Below, in pieces: positions 10,440 through 21,779 of a stretch of 64,000 nt of DNA. Source of the DNA: Eurosta solidaginis (taxonomy: Eukaryota > Arthropoda > Insecta > Diptera > Tephritidae). Position 1 is the first letter of the stretch. The number at the start of each line of letters is the position of its first letter. The notes beneath the pieces are model-generated. The model was not told where the DNA came from. It ran no database searches and was given only the letters and a program-made list of their open reading frames with translations. The stretch is from NCBI RefSeq assembly GCF_040869045.1, contig NC_090320.1, positions 252,340,978 through 252,404,977 on the forward strand, written 5' to 3'. The position numbers were made by a program, and so were the translations under genes.

Positions 10440-11180
10440 TCACCTTCGTGTTTTGTTGTCGAGAACCCAGCCCAACCAAACCTTGTGTTTGGCTCCCAAA
10501 TCCTCAAGAACTCCAATGCATTCATTCACTAGCTTAAAAGTAGGGCACGTACGGCTGTCTTTCTCTCTGACGTAATGAAGATATTTCCCGAGGATAACCC
10601 TTCCCATAGACATTCTCTACTCCAACCTCCTCTTGCGTGGATTTTTGCCTGAAAAATAGTAGGGTAGCATCCCATTGTTATCGATTTATTGAAGATCGAT
10701 GCTAACTTCCGATTATACGTCACTAAATTTTCTTTTATACATTAACCAGACCTCTAAGACAGCTCAAGTATATGCATTGTCTGTTTCCGAAAGAGTTTTG
10801 CCCACAATGGACATCAATCCATCACATCACGTGTTTGTATTATGGAATTTCCTATGATTTGTCCTCAGAGGTTCAGAGGTTATTTGAAGTCCTAGTACAG
10901 CAATGGTTGTGTCTTTTCTTATGAGAATTAAATAAGCGCGGTATTCCTACTAAGAGAGTAAGTACATCAGCTGGGGACGTTCTTGTCGCACGTGTTATGC
11001 AAATAAGAAGTAGTTCATACAGGTTGTCAAATTTTGTTGTTCTTTGTGTGGTCTTCGGGTACCAAACCGCGGAAGCATAGGTGACTACTGGCTTCACAAC
11101 GATTTTAAGTGTCCAGTATTCATTTCATGCTTCCGATCAGCTATCATCTGAAACTCCTCTCTTCCATGCCGTTCTTTTTT
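10440..11180 (-). pseudogene. Degraded LINE (RT thumb and RNase H), Jockey/LOA-like
   Basis: On the minus strand, 11097-10873 encodes the post-catalytic RT region (KPVVTYASAVWYPKT, then ITRATRTSPADVLTLLVGIP). About 150 bases on, 10723-10529 encodes an RNase H core with MGCYPTIFQAKIHA and ITSERKTAVRALLLS, and 10540-10440 continues with KLVNECIGVLEDLGAKHKV. The order RT thumb then RNase H is that of Jockey-, I- and LOA-type LINEs. Several frameshifts and stops separate the blocks, and the catalytic aspartate region (normally SDSQAA) reads TSERKTA, so the copy is dead. Upstream RT motifs and a clean 3' end were not found. Confidence 0.75.
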
Positions 11181-11199
11181 TCTTGCACCAGTTTTATTT

Positions 11200-13160
11200 T
11201 ATTCTAAATAAGCGCCTCTTTTCCTTCTTCGTGTCATGATAATAGGTTCTTACGCGCATTGGCCCGCATGTAGCGTGGCTCTATAAGCAGCGTATTTTTC
11301 CTCCTAGGCAGCGCTACAATTCTTATCGTAACATTTGTCTTTGCCTCGCTTTAAAGCTATGTTGTCAGTAGGGATTGTTTGAATAAAGAAAGACTAAAAA
11401 CTTATATCATCGTTTATCAAGAAGATCGGTAAAACAAACATTTGCTATAATTAAAGTGGAATGACAGCCTCTTCCTTTATATTTTCATAAAACTGTTTTC
11501 TCTTTATTAATCTTATGTCCCAAATTCTGGGTGTTTTCAAGTTCACATTAGCAGCCTTCCTGTTTTGGTGTATTTTAACCAGGGAGTATGTTTGAAATAT
11601 TGCAACTTTACGGAGTTGTGTAGAAACACAATTTTCACCCACATTTTTTCCTCATAATTAGTAAATTTTAAATTCTTCTGTTGTCTATTGGCCATTTTGA
11701 ATCAAAAATATTTAAGTTGTTAAACGCGGTTTAGTGGTTCAAACAAACTGAAAAAGTTATTGGCATTATTTAAATTTATTCAGTCGTAGTCTTTGTTTGT
11801 TCGTATGCTTGGTCTTATAAACCTTACTTCTGTATTTGTGCAACTACCGTTTTTTATCTTTCACTGCTCATTAAAGTCGATGAGATAATATAAATTAGCA
11901 AAATACAGATGCACTATACAAAAACTTGGCGGTCTTCTTCCTCTCTGCGTTTATATTTCACTTTTTCATCCAAAAATCATTAGCTAAATTAAAAAAAAAA
12001 AGTACAGAGCTAGCTTCACACATCCATACAAATACATGCATACTCGTTAAAGGCAATCATCATCAGTAGTTCACTACATAGTAATTAACGCCCCAGTAGC
12101 ATAACAAAAAAAGTAGCCCTCAACAGAGTCCACCCATACAATCAACACAATTAGCGGAAAGGAGAAAAAACTGAATGATAAAATAGCATAAATGTCGACT
12201 CAAAATAAAACCAAGTCAAAAAAAAACCTCTCTTTCATAAAACTAAAAGGCACATCAAACAGAACGAACTGGCGAATGAATATCTACTCATTTAACTGTT
12301 TTTTATGCGGCCCAATGTTGGGCGCTGACAAATTGATTCAGTTTGATGTTATTGACACTTTTTATGCTTTTTGTCACAGTTTTGCGTTTTGAGCTCTGTG
12401 TGAGAGAAATGTAACTACACTTTTTTCTGTATCATTAAATGGACGGTAGAATGAAAAGCAAATATTAACTGAAAATTATTACTGCTAATGAATGTCAAAC
12501 TTTTGCCCGCACTTTGAATGAACTATTTTGAATTTCAGCCCTAAAATGTGATAATGACAAGTACATATTTATCGGAAAAGTTAGTGGGAAAACAATTTTA
12601 TACAATCGACACGTAACCATTTAAAAATCAATTTACTCATTAATATGCATGAAATGATTTGAATTTGAACATTTGATAATATGAAATTTTACTTGTGCCT
12701 TTTTTATTGGTTTACTTTGAAAATAAGTAAATTGTTTGTGGAATTTTTTTCCTGATCAAACAAAAAAAAAAAATGTTCATTCTTGAGAAGAGACTAACTC
12801 TTACTACCTAATTCAAGCGAAAGTTTGTGAGCGAGTGTGTGTGCGCATCAAAGAATTTAACGTTTTATGTGTTCAACTCATCTTCCCGGTTTAACTGGCC
12901 GGTCAATAAAGAACACAGTACTGTGTGTTTTGATAGTTAGCAGATTTGCTTTCACAACCAAATGGACAAACCTTAATTAGGTGCCAAGGTTCTTGTGAAA
13001 AAATAATCCTGCTCATTTGGATAAAAGCGAGAAGTTTTCTTAAACTTTATTTAGCTGCTGCCTCGAGGTATTACGACTCTGCCGCCCTCAGTAGCCGAAG
13101 TTCAGGACACCAAAATTAACGTGCTCAACCATTATATCCTGCAGCTCGTAATTCCTGCTG
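11200..13160. other. 2 kb without a supported gene
   Basis: AT-rich sequence with runs of A and T and short ORFs. I see no domain, repeat array or element terminus. Confidence 0.5.
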
Positions 13161-13166
13161 TTACTT

Positions 13167-13255
13167 TCCCCTGCGGGTAAGGGGCTGTATAATATACCCG
13201 CAATAGTTATATCGATCATAAAAGTTGATCATAATACCACGCAGCCTGTTGCCGT
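13167..13255 (+). repeat. Fragment of a LINE/SINE 3'-end family (CCCCTGCGGG type)
   Basis: The short stretch CCCCTGCGGGTAAGGG, closely followed by AATATACCCGC, matches the start of the better preserved insertion at 52405-52795 (CCCCAGCGGGGTAGGGG, then AATATACCCGCGATAGG). It appears to be a decayed fragment of that family. Confidence 0.45.
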
Positions 13256-14980
13256 CATCTTACTAGTGACGCTTATCAGCAAACTGACGTCCTCATCTTT
13301 AGTGACGCTTAAAACCAGGCTAACCAATTTTGGGGTAGTGTTTTCTCAAAAGAGAGCAATGTGGACGTAGTGTAACACCTGCGCGAGCCTATCAAGGTCA
13401 TTAAAAATTATACCGCGGGGACAAGGACAATACAATTCTGCGTTGATTCCTGCCTTGAGGATTCGGATGATCCTCGGGAGTTATAGTCTCATATCGTACT
13501 TTCGCCGTTATCGTTAGCAGTTGTCTTCGGATTTTTCTTTACGCTTTTGTCGTTGACTCTTTCCATAATGCGATGATTTCACTTTCGAGGAAGTTAATAA
13601 TAAAACATAATTAACGCAGCCATGCAGTCTCTTCTTCATTGGAGATGGCAATAAATCATTATTTTCGGAGTAATTCTCTTTGGAGTGCTGTGATCTTTTT
13701 CGTTGGAAAATTGGTATATAGTTTACTCTAGGTCTGCACACAAGGGCCTTGCAACCGGATGCCATTATCCTTAGAATGGTGGCAGCTTATTTAGACTCCA
13801 TCTCATATCAATGTAAGAACTTCTGATTGAAACGCCCGATTACAAACTAGTTTGGTTCTTCCGATTCGGCTATGAAGTTGTTAGGGTAAGGAATATAGAG
13901 CCGATAGTTGGACTATTGAACAATTAGATTCGTGTTTGACACCATGACGTTGACTCTTCCATTGGCATGTACTCACATTAAAGTATGTAAATTATTCTTA
14001 GTGACGGGGCTTTAGTTTAGAAGGCAGTGACCAGTTAGTATGCAGATCATGAGCTTTAAGTCTTCTCACTTCAGTGATGTGAGCCATTTTGCAAGTTTAG
14101 TATAGTAAGATTTGTACATTAATTTAGATATTTTGCAGCACCATTCTTTTTACGCCTTTTCTGCAAGTCCTGCTTCCTTTTGGTTTCTCCCAAACGGAAC
14201 GAAATGTTGATTCAGCGAGTGCTGTACGCTCCTTTTCCCTACTCGTCAGCCTCTTTATTACTTTATATCTCTTTATTAACGGGTACAAAGTAAAGATGTA
14301 TGGTCCGGCCTGAGCGAAGTCTCTTCAATGCTTTTTTGCATTCCATCACACCTGATGAAGTGATGTGTGATATTATTGCCTTAATAGAGGCCTGCCTATC
14401 AATCTATCTATAGACGAGCCGGCAGCCTAAGCACGCTTCTTCCGGGATTTCTGCTGTTTGCTCACGGCTACTATTTTTGCCCCAAAGCTACTTAAGTTCC
14501 CTTTGATAGCCTTTGAGATCTATTTATTTCTGTATGAAAACTGTAAACGACAGACCCGGCCCCTTCTCTTTAATTTGGAACTACTCGTTAACGCGCGCGT
14601 AGCATAGTTTGCCTGGAGTCTGGAATATTCAAAATAAAAGCTAACAAGAAGATTTATTCTTCTTCCCCTGAACTCAGTACTTATGGGATCATAGTTAAGT
14701 TTATAAAAACAAAAAAATTTCGCTAGCTAGCGTATGTTATGTGACATGTTACGTTATATAGAAGCGACCGGCCCGATTTGTTGGCAGACTGACACTGTTT
14801 CGACGGTTAAGCATAAAAGACATCTTAAGGCTTCTAGCCTGATTGTAGGCTCTAACAAAAGGGGTGATTTTTTTTTTCGCGCCTTATTTCAAAGGAAGTT
14901 TTCATTGCTCACTTAGCTGTATTTTGTACTTAAAGTAGATTCGTGGAGAAAAATGTGTTATCATTGTATATGCAAATATA
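13256..14980. other. Mostly unassigned; includes a decayed dispersed repeat
   Basis: No gene seen. The block at about 13617-13720 (CATGCAGTC, then TTATTTTCGGAG and CGTTGGAA) resembles 18045-18115, so both may be fragments of one dispersed element. The rest shows no interpretable structure. Confidence 0.4.
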
Positions 14981-14981
14981 C

Positions 14982-15468
14982 TGTAACGAATATACTTGCA
15001 AATCCTCTTATTTGCCCTTTTGCTAAGTTCGAATCACTAAATTGTTGAATAAATAACTCCAATATTGAAGAATGGAAAAATGGCCTTTATTAAAGTACTT
15101 CACAATCACACGTATACTTTGCTACTCGCTACTTTGCTATTCGTTTATGTAGATACATAATGATTGAATTATTGATGAGAATGTTTGTAGTTTACAGTCT
15201 CTCGCGCATACATAGGCGTATCAGTAAATGCATCTGTGTGTGACTTATTTCGGCTGCCTTATATATGTGTATACATGATTTGATTATTGACGTAAATACT
15301 GCTTGGCATGGCCTTGGCATCGCCTTAGTGATGGTATAGCTTAGTGATGCTAATATCCGTGACAATACATACATATTGTTCGCTTATGGTAAATTTATAC
15401 AGGACAGAATAATCTGAAACTTCTATGAGTGAATGCCTTTGACATCAACATCAACCAACACTACTACA
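14982..15468 (-). mobile_element. Solo LTR, copy 1 (gypsy-like)
   Basis: Read on the minus strand it starts TGTAGTAGTGTTGG and ends TATTCGTTACA, giving TG...CA termini. It contains an AATAAAGG polyadenylation-type signal, then TTATTTATTCAACAATTT and GATTCGAACTTAGCA blocks shared with the copies at 29.6 and 60.9 kb. About 487 bases long. No internal retrotransposon sequence adjoins it, so it looks like a solo LTR. No clear target duplication was found. Confidence 0.6.
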
Positions 15469-15984
15469 TTGATTATAAAATGAAAATGAATTCAGTTTTT
15501 TTCTGCTATGCGTATGTATGTGTGAGATTGTCTTGTAGTTTTTACACATAGAGTGGTGAAAATGCCACAATTTCAATTAAATATAATTAAGTGCATGTCA
15601 ATAATTACATTTTAGTCATTAAAAAGTCATTTAAGTATTTTACTGAATTACGGCAAAAAAAAAGCAAGGGAAAAAAACTACGACGAGGTGTGGTACAAGC
15701 ATATGTATGTGTGGATGTATGTATTACCGAACAAGTGATTAAAGACATTACATTTGTTTTTGTCAACACTTTTTTGACTTTTACATCACATAAGTTAAGT
15801 CGGTCAGTAGATTATGTACATACTGTAGGTAAATTACATTCCATAAAAATTACATATATAAAAACTATATTTGTTAAGGTTTTCACTCTTTCTTTTATAT
15901 ATTTTGAGAATAACATAAATTATTCGGTTTTTATATTATCTACATATTTATGGTTTGCACCACATTACTTTAACTGATTCCAAT
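15469..15984. other. No supported gene
   Basis: A 128-codon plus-strand ORF (15591-15977) is present but is AT-driven with no recognised domain; its 3' end runs into the RTE relic. I do not call it a gene. Confidence 0.45.
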
Positions 15985-16181
15985 TGGGAGCACCAAAAGA
16001 GGTCAAGTCTTTCCTCACCCACATCCCCTTCCTCTGCTTTTAACTGCGGTGTTGATTGAAATGCTTACTTGGCCGGGGTGTTTTCGTCCATTAGTATCAC
16101 ATGACCTAGCTAGCGAAGCCTTTGGGTTTTTCTTTGCTGCACTATTTTCACATCTGCATATAGCTCATATATCTCATCATT

Positions 16182-16193
16182 ATACTGCCTTCG
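16182..16193. repeat. Target-site duplication, left copy
   Basis: ATACTGCCTTCG here and ATACAGCCTTCG at 16730-16741 (11 of 12 identical) flank the inserted LINE fragment and reconstitute a continuous RTE reading when one copy is removed. Confidence 0.75.
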
Positions 16194-16729
16194 CAATTTA
16201 GCGGGAGTATTTGCGACTGTCCCACCCACGTCCTTATTTATGCGGCTTCCCGACTGGGCAAGCGTATTTCAAGCTGAGATTTGCGCTATCCAAGAGGCGA
16301 GTAAAGCGTTAATGTATACCTGAGGTAACAGTAACTGGGTGGCAATTTTCTCCGATATCCAGGCGGCTCTTGGGGCCCTCGAGTTCGAGACGATATCACT
16401 AAAACTTGTTGGGCAGTGTAAGGAGAGCGTCATGATTCTGTGGAGCTGGCAGAAGCAGACTGCCGAAGCAGAATAAAGTTTCTTGGAAAGCGCTTTTCCG
16501 AAAGCCTCCCAGAACTGGAGGATGTTAGGCCGGGAGAGCTTCTCAAATTAATAAACTCTACGTGATGGATAGATATAGGGGGACGGGTTTACCTGAGGCG
16601 GTTGAAAATGTTTATTAGTCTTCTTACAACACCCTTTCATTGGTTAACTCACAAGTTGTGGTATCAAAACGGCTCATGAGCGCTAATTGGTGTGAAGTGG
16701 GACTCGCCACTCCAACCAACCAACCAACC
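16194..16729 (+). pseudogene. 5'-truncated LINE with RNase H, inserted in the RTE relic
   Basis: Plus-strand relic starting within an RNase H domain: FQAEICAIQEASKALMYT, a stop, WVAIFSDIQAALGALEFE and LKLVGQCKESVMIL are readable from about 16268. SDIQAA corresponds to the catalytic SDSQAA motif. The fragment ends in a short tail CCAACCAACCAACCAACC (16712-16729), as expected of a LINE 3' end made by target-primed reverse transcription. The 12-base duplication on either side defines the insertion precisely. It is dead on arrival by 5' truncation and later acquired stops. Confidence 0.75.
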
Positions 16730-17040
16730 ATACAGCCTTCGATACTCGCCGTCGACATTATGGCCAGGACCTTAAATGATTCGGAGTAATTTCCTCTCGA
16801 CCGCTCCAAGAGTCAGCTCATCTACTCTCGACACCGTCCATGATTTCGAGCCATACATCAGAACACATACTACGAGCCATTTGTAAAGTATGGTTTTTGT
16901 TCGTCGAGGTAGTAATTTACTTTTCAATTGCCTACTCAGTCCAAAGTAGCACTTGTTGGCTTACCATTCAAGTAAGCAAATTGTGAGAGGATTTGTCAAG
17001 AAGCTGCCTCGCTTGACTGGGTTGGCCCATTTTCTGAAGA

Positions 17041-17530
17041 GTGCTCTTATTTGATGTTTCAATGCTTTTAAAAATGTAATTAGAAATATATTTATTAAAA
17101 TCTATATAAAAAATTATGGTATTTACGTGACCTTGGTTATCAGCTAAGCTGCTTCTGTGCTTTTAGAGTATTGTAGAGAAATAATTCTTAGCCAGTTAAG
17201 TTGATAACGAGCTTACCTAAATCTTCAATTATACCTTTGAAGTACTAAGAAAGTCTAAGTTCGGGTGAAACCGAATATTACATACACATCTGTTCACTTA
17301 AATGCAGTTAAACAGTTGTAGCAATGAAAAAAATGTGTATACTAAATTTCGTTCGGATTGGAAGATCTTTGTTCGACACCTTTTAATAAAATTTAGCATA
17401 TTTCACCACCTTCTGAAGCGACTAATCTCTCTTCGGACATTTTGCGCTCCAACTTCGTTACGCAGCCGGAAGTCCCAAAGAAACTCCCCCTAACGGTTGA
17501 TTCTCCTATTAAATGTGGTGCCACACCTGC
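17041..17530. other. Unassigned, with a truncated mini-me-like terminus
   Basis: The only recognisable piece is TCTAAGTTCGGGTGAAACCG and the following AATATTACATAC (about 17251-17283), which match the palindromic head of the mini-me/DINE-1-like family seen at 34.4 and 35.8 kb. The rest shows nothing I can name. Confidence 0.4.
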
Positions 17531-18010
17531 GACCAAGAGGTTTAGAATATGGTCATGCACCATGGCTACCTAATCAAGAGGCGTGCAATATGGACACTGT
17601 GTATTACTTTAACTTCATGATCGTTAATGAATTTTACACCGCATGGAGCAAGAAAAGCTAGTTTCGATCTGCATATACTATATCATTGATGCTAATATGC
17701 AGGTTTCAGTTCCCGTTCTTGGTTTCGGCCTCCTAGTGACATATTCGCGGGGTCTGATTTCACCTCGCGGTAATCGGTCATAAAGGTAAAAAAAAGCTAC
17801 CATGGCTATATAATTCAGAGTGGTGTGTTACTAGAAAAAGAGCAATATAGACGCTACTATTACTTTGGCGACGCTATAATTGAAAACCAGGTGTTATCTG
17901 TTTATACTGTATCATAAATGCTTGTATGCATGTCTCAGTTGCTGTCCTTGGGATCGCCCTAGTGGCTAATCCCGGAGTCTATGTGGAACCCGTCGGAGTT
18001 CACTTTTAGG
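17531..18010. repeat. Diverged tandem duplication, period about 245 bp
   Basis: Two diverged copies share the ordered blocks CACCATGGCTA/TACCATGGCTA, GCAATATGGAC/GCAATATAGAC, TACTTT, ATACTATATCAT/ATACTGTATCAT, TTTCAGTTCCCGTTCTTGG/TCTCAGTTGCTGTCCTTGG and CCTAGTG. The divergence implies an old duplication or two copies of a short element. Confidence 0.55.
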
Positions 18011-18369
18011 GAAGTTGATAATAGAGCATACTCTATGAAACTATGCAGTCACAACTACGCTGAAGTTGACAATAAGTTATTATCTTCGGAGAAATGCGAT
18101 CTCTTTGTTGGAATGTTCGATTTTGTAGGCTTTGTTCTCCAGTTTTGAACAGTATCTTGATCCATTCTAAGCTAAAAGCATATGTCTTTTAATTTAATCC
18201 TCAGCGGTAGGTCATGGAATAGGCTGATCAAATCTCCTTATTGTGCAGAGATGCCAGATTAATAAGTGGTTGACAAAATTTTACAGTATAAAAAAATATA
18301 TACTCACTGCCTTGAACTCATAACTGTTTCAAAATTAACATGTTAAACTAAATCGTTTATTTCTTTTTT

Positions 18370-18895
18370 TTTTTGCAAATTCTTTTGTATCTAGATTGAT
18401 AACCATAATACTTGTCAATCTGTAGATTAATAAATAAATAAATAAATACACAATAATGTATGTGGGTGGCTTGGAAACACGTCCTTCCCAAGCTCCCACT
18501 CTTATCACCAGCTCCAGTTACTTTGGGCGGGTAGCTTGGAATCACGTCCCTTCAAACCACCCATATATCGCAGCCCTACTTATTGTGTGTTAAATATACA
18601 TCAGCTGCTTGAAATTGCGTCCATTCCAACAGCAGTAGTTACTTTGGGCGGGTGGCTTTGAATCACGTCCTTTCCAACCTCCCACACATCGCAGCCCTAC
18701 TTATTGTGTGTTAAATAAACATCGGCTGCTCGAAATCACGTTCATTCTGACAACTGATTTAATAATATATACATATTTTATAATATAATTTTGATCACTA
18801 TGTATGCCTCTGTAATTTATTTTGTAATCCGTAATTATATTTAGTCTGACTAATTGTTTAATTTGTAGACTAATAAATGAATAATTTGATTTGAC
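18370..18895 (+). repeat. Dispersed repeat with internal ~140-bp duplication, copy 1
   Basis: Contains two to three copies of a unit with TACTTTGGGCGGGTGGCTT, AATCACGTCC, CGCAGCCCTACTTATTGTG and TTAAATA.ACATC. It ends at CTAATAAATGAATAATT, a short A-rich tail like that of a retroposon. An AATA microsatellite (18424-18448) sits at the left. The same family recurs on the minus strand at 53.28-53.69 kb with the same internal order. No coding potential; class unknown, probably a SINE-like or LINE-tail repeat. Confidence 0.65.
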
Positions 18896-20470
18896 CTGAT
18901 GAAAATGTTGTAATCACATCCCTTCACTGTGGTGCAAGTTATTCCGGGTGTTCAGAAAAAGTTGCTCACAGTGCTTAATTTTGGAGCTATATCTTGTATT
19001 TGACAAGCCAAGGGAAAAGAAAATGATGCAGAAAATTATGTGTGCAAAGATTTGAATGGATATCGGAACTAACTCCGTAAAACTGGATGACATTACTGAT
19101 AAAATAGAAAAGGGTTTAGATAGACCTTGTACCTAACCAAGACAAAACATTTTGATTGTACACCCAATTACAAATTAAGTCTTTACCAACTGTCGTTTAC
19201 TGAATTATTGGGCCGCTTTTATCTACTACAATATTAACGGTGCTATGAAAGTGCATATTCCTAATAGGCTTCTGCGTAGCAGAGATATTTTGTACCCGGA
19301 CCCTCTATACCTGTAATGCACCTTTGTTTGGAGCAATGATTGACTTAAATTCTTTAAAATTCTTCCGCATCGATTTCTTTTTTCTAAACCCTGTTTTAAA
19401 GTCAATACTCACTGATATCTTCTCAAATTAAGTTCGTCGGCTCCATAGAAGGCTTACTTTATTCGTATTTTAACGAAAAATATATTCCCATTAACCAAAC
19501 TAAAATGCATCTATGAACTGGCAAACAGAATTTAAACACAACATCTTTAATATGCGCTTAATTTATAATGGTATTCGTTTATTATATTTTTATGCTTATG
19601 CTTTATGTAATGGTGCACTTAATGAATTAATGTGCAATAAACTGTCATAGTAGTAAAGTAGCGAAAAATATTTTTATTAGTGTCATAATTTGTAGATGTT
19701 TATTTACAATTTTTAATGTAGAATGAGTCGTTTATAGCATACCACTCTTCAGCTCGTGTAGAAGAAGTGAGCAAAGTCATTCGACAGAAATAAATTTTAA
19801 TTTTTTATTTAGTACAAAAAATATTTATTGTTACAGCAGCGTGCCTCTGTAGACAAGATTTTAGGATATATTATTTTCGCGTAAATATACACAAAATGTT
19901 GTCTGGCTTTCAGTACTCTAGAGAATCCCACATAAAGTTGTCTGTGAGAAAAACAAAGGGAAAGTAAGTGATATTATAAAGAAATAGTCCTAAAAGTCAG
20001 CGTGTTGACTTAGAATTATTACCGCTTAAAATTTTCGTATGCTTTCAAAATGAGTCATTGATGGGCCTAAAAGATAACGAAACAAAGAGTTGACCCTAAA
20101 TACCTTAAGTATGTTCTGCGGAAGAAATAGCCCACTTCCGAACTTTAATCTCTCTTATACATCTAACAAATATGTTGGCCCATGTCTCGAAATCCAACAA
20201 AATATTTAGATTTATATATCCGGCGTCCTTTCCCAATCTCCATCCAAATCGGCTTAGCCGTATCCGAGATAGCAACAGTTATGTATATGTCATGAGGTTA
20301 CGTGAAAAACCTAGGTAGCAAATCCCTCTTTAAATTTTTTCTTTTAATGGCAGTGTCCTTAAGACATGCATAGTAGCAACACGGAATCAGTGACAAACAA
20401 TTTGTGATGATTGGTTTGATAGTTAACCGCGATGTTGTTGCAAAAATACTCACCTACAAAAATTTCGCAT
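18896..20470. other. 1.6 kb without a supported gene
   Basis: AT-rich DNA with short ORFs and no element termini that I recognise. Confidence 0.5.
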
Positions 20471-20473
20471 TTT

Positions 20474-20630
20474 ATAAGATATAAGATATTAGATCTAAAA
20501 TATTAGATATAAGATACAAAATATAAGATATAAAATAAAATGTATAAGATTAAAGCTATAAGACATAAAATATTAGATATAAAGTATAAGATATATGTAG
20601 GATATAAGTCTCGAGATATAAAAAATAAAA
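20474..20630. repeat. Degenerate ATAAGATAT microsatellite, block 1
   Basis: Imperfect ATAAGATAT/AAAATATTAGAT units. The ORFs here on both strands are composition artefacts. A second block of the same type lies at 20993-21112. Confidence 0.75.
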
Positions 20631-20992
20631 TACAAGTCGGACCCGTGCGCATCTTGCGCAACAAATATAAAAGTCTAATATTAAATATCAACAGAAATCA
20701 GCAGTTCTATCAATCAAACATCTATAAACTTACACGCGCTTGCGCTGCCATCTGGCGAATGTTAGTAACTGCCTGTAATGCAGTGTTAGTTCTAATTAAT
20801 TTATTAAAAATAGTGCCATAGTACAAATAGATTTCTTTGTGTGCTCACAATCGTTTATTTTTAACAAATTATTTTAATAAAATATAGCTAAACAAAGGCA
20901 CGGCTAATTCCCAAAGCTCGCTATTAGCGCGAATCCCCATATTTACCACCAAAAATTTATTTATAGATTTGGATTCCAAATAAGAGCGAAAA

Positions 20993-21112
20993 AGTATAAG
21001 ACATAAGATACAACATATAAGATACAAGATATAAAATAGAAGATATGAGATGTAAAATATAAAATATAAGATATACGATTTAAGATAAAATATACAAGAG
21101 ATAACGTATAGC
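20993..21112. repeat. Degenerate ATAAGATAT microsatellite, block 2
   Basis: Same degenerate unit (ATAAGATAC, ATAAAATATAAG and similar). The 360 bases between the two blocks hold no recognisable gene; both may be expansions of one ancestral array interrupted by insertion. Confidence 0.7.
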
Positions 21113-21115
21113 ATA

Positions 21116-21740
21116 CACTCAGAAAAAAAATTACAGTAATATCAACAGTTCTCTACTGTTAAGATCAAAAATGGTTGAATTAACGGAAATCTGTTAATTT
21201 AAACAGATTTATGGATTGAATTAACGAAAAACTCCTTTGATTTAACGAGCGTAACCCCTTTTTATTCAACAGGCCCATTCTGTTAATTATTGCCAGAAAT
21301 CACAGTTAATATAACCACTGATTTGTTAATTTGAACCATAAAATCTTTTTTCTAACCTGTAAATCCTTATGTTACTTCAACATAAAAGTTCTGTTGATTA
21401 TTAACAGAAATCGCAGTTGTGTTGCCCAACAATCACTGTGGAATAAATTATATATATGTTAGTTTTGATCGTCTGTTAGCTCACCAGATCAAATCTGGTA
21501 ATTTTGAACAGAATTGCAAGTTAACTTGCCATTGCTGCAGTTAAATCAAACCAAATTCTGTCCAAATGTCTAAAACAACAATATTAAGTCCCGTTAGGTG
21601 TTGGAATGTATACATACATGCGAGTGTTTTCAGCTCATACGTTCATTCGTGTATTTATTTGCAAAAAGCGTGTGCGGAGATTTATTTACAATTACTACTG
21701 TTGCTGGTAATTTGATGAATTTTTAATTTAATCACTAAAT
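21116..21740. other. Upstream region of the SAM-domain gene, rich in CTGTTAAT motifs
   Basis: Begins CACTCAGAAAAAAA and repeats short motifs such as CTGTTAATT, AACAGAAATC and CAGTTAAT in both orientations. It could be the promoter region of the downstream gene or the body of an old transposon; I cannot decide from sequence alone. Confidence 0.35.
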
Positions 21741-21779
21741 AAAGTGTGTGCCGGTAAATATTTGTATCTTTTCCATAAA

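Larger units (their letters stand above)
15985..17040 (-). pseudogene. RTE-type LINE relic, split by another LINE
   Basis: Minus strand, in two parts. The right part (16970-16742) reads ANKCYFGLSRQLKSKLL, RRTKTILYKWLV, LMYGSKSWTVSRVDEL and ERKLLRII, then DGEYRRLY: the typical post-RT region of RTE-like LINEs. The left part (16200-15985) continues RQYNDEIYELYADVKIVQ, then LGHVILMDENTPAK, then a tail ending in LESVK. Between them lies a foreign LINE on the opposite strand (16194-16729) with a 12-base target duplication, so the RTE copy is the older element. It has stops and frameshifts, and the catalytic RT core is missing. Confidence 0.8.

Noticed and set aside
15591..15977. 128-codon plus-strand ORF as a gene
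   Set aside because: AT-driven composition, no domain, and it runs into a minus-strand LINE relic.
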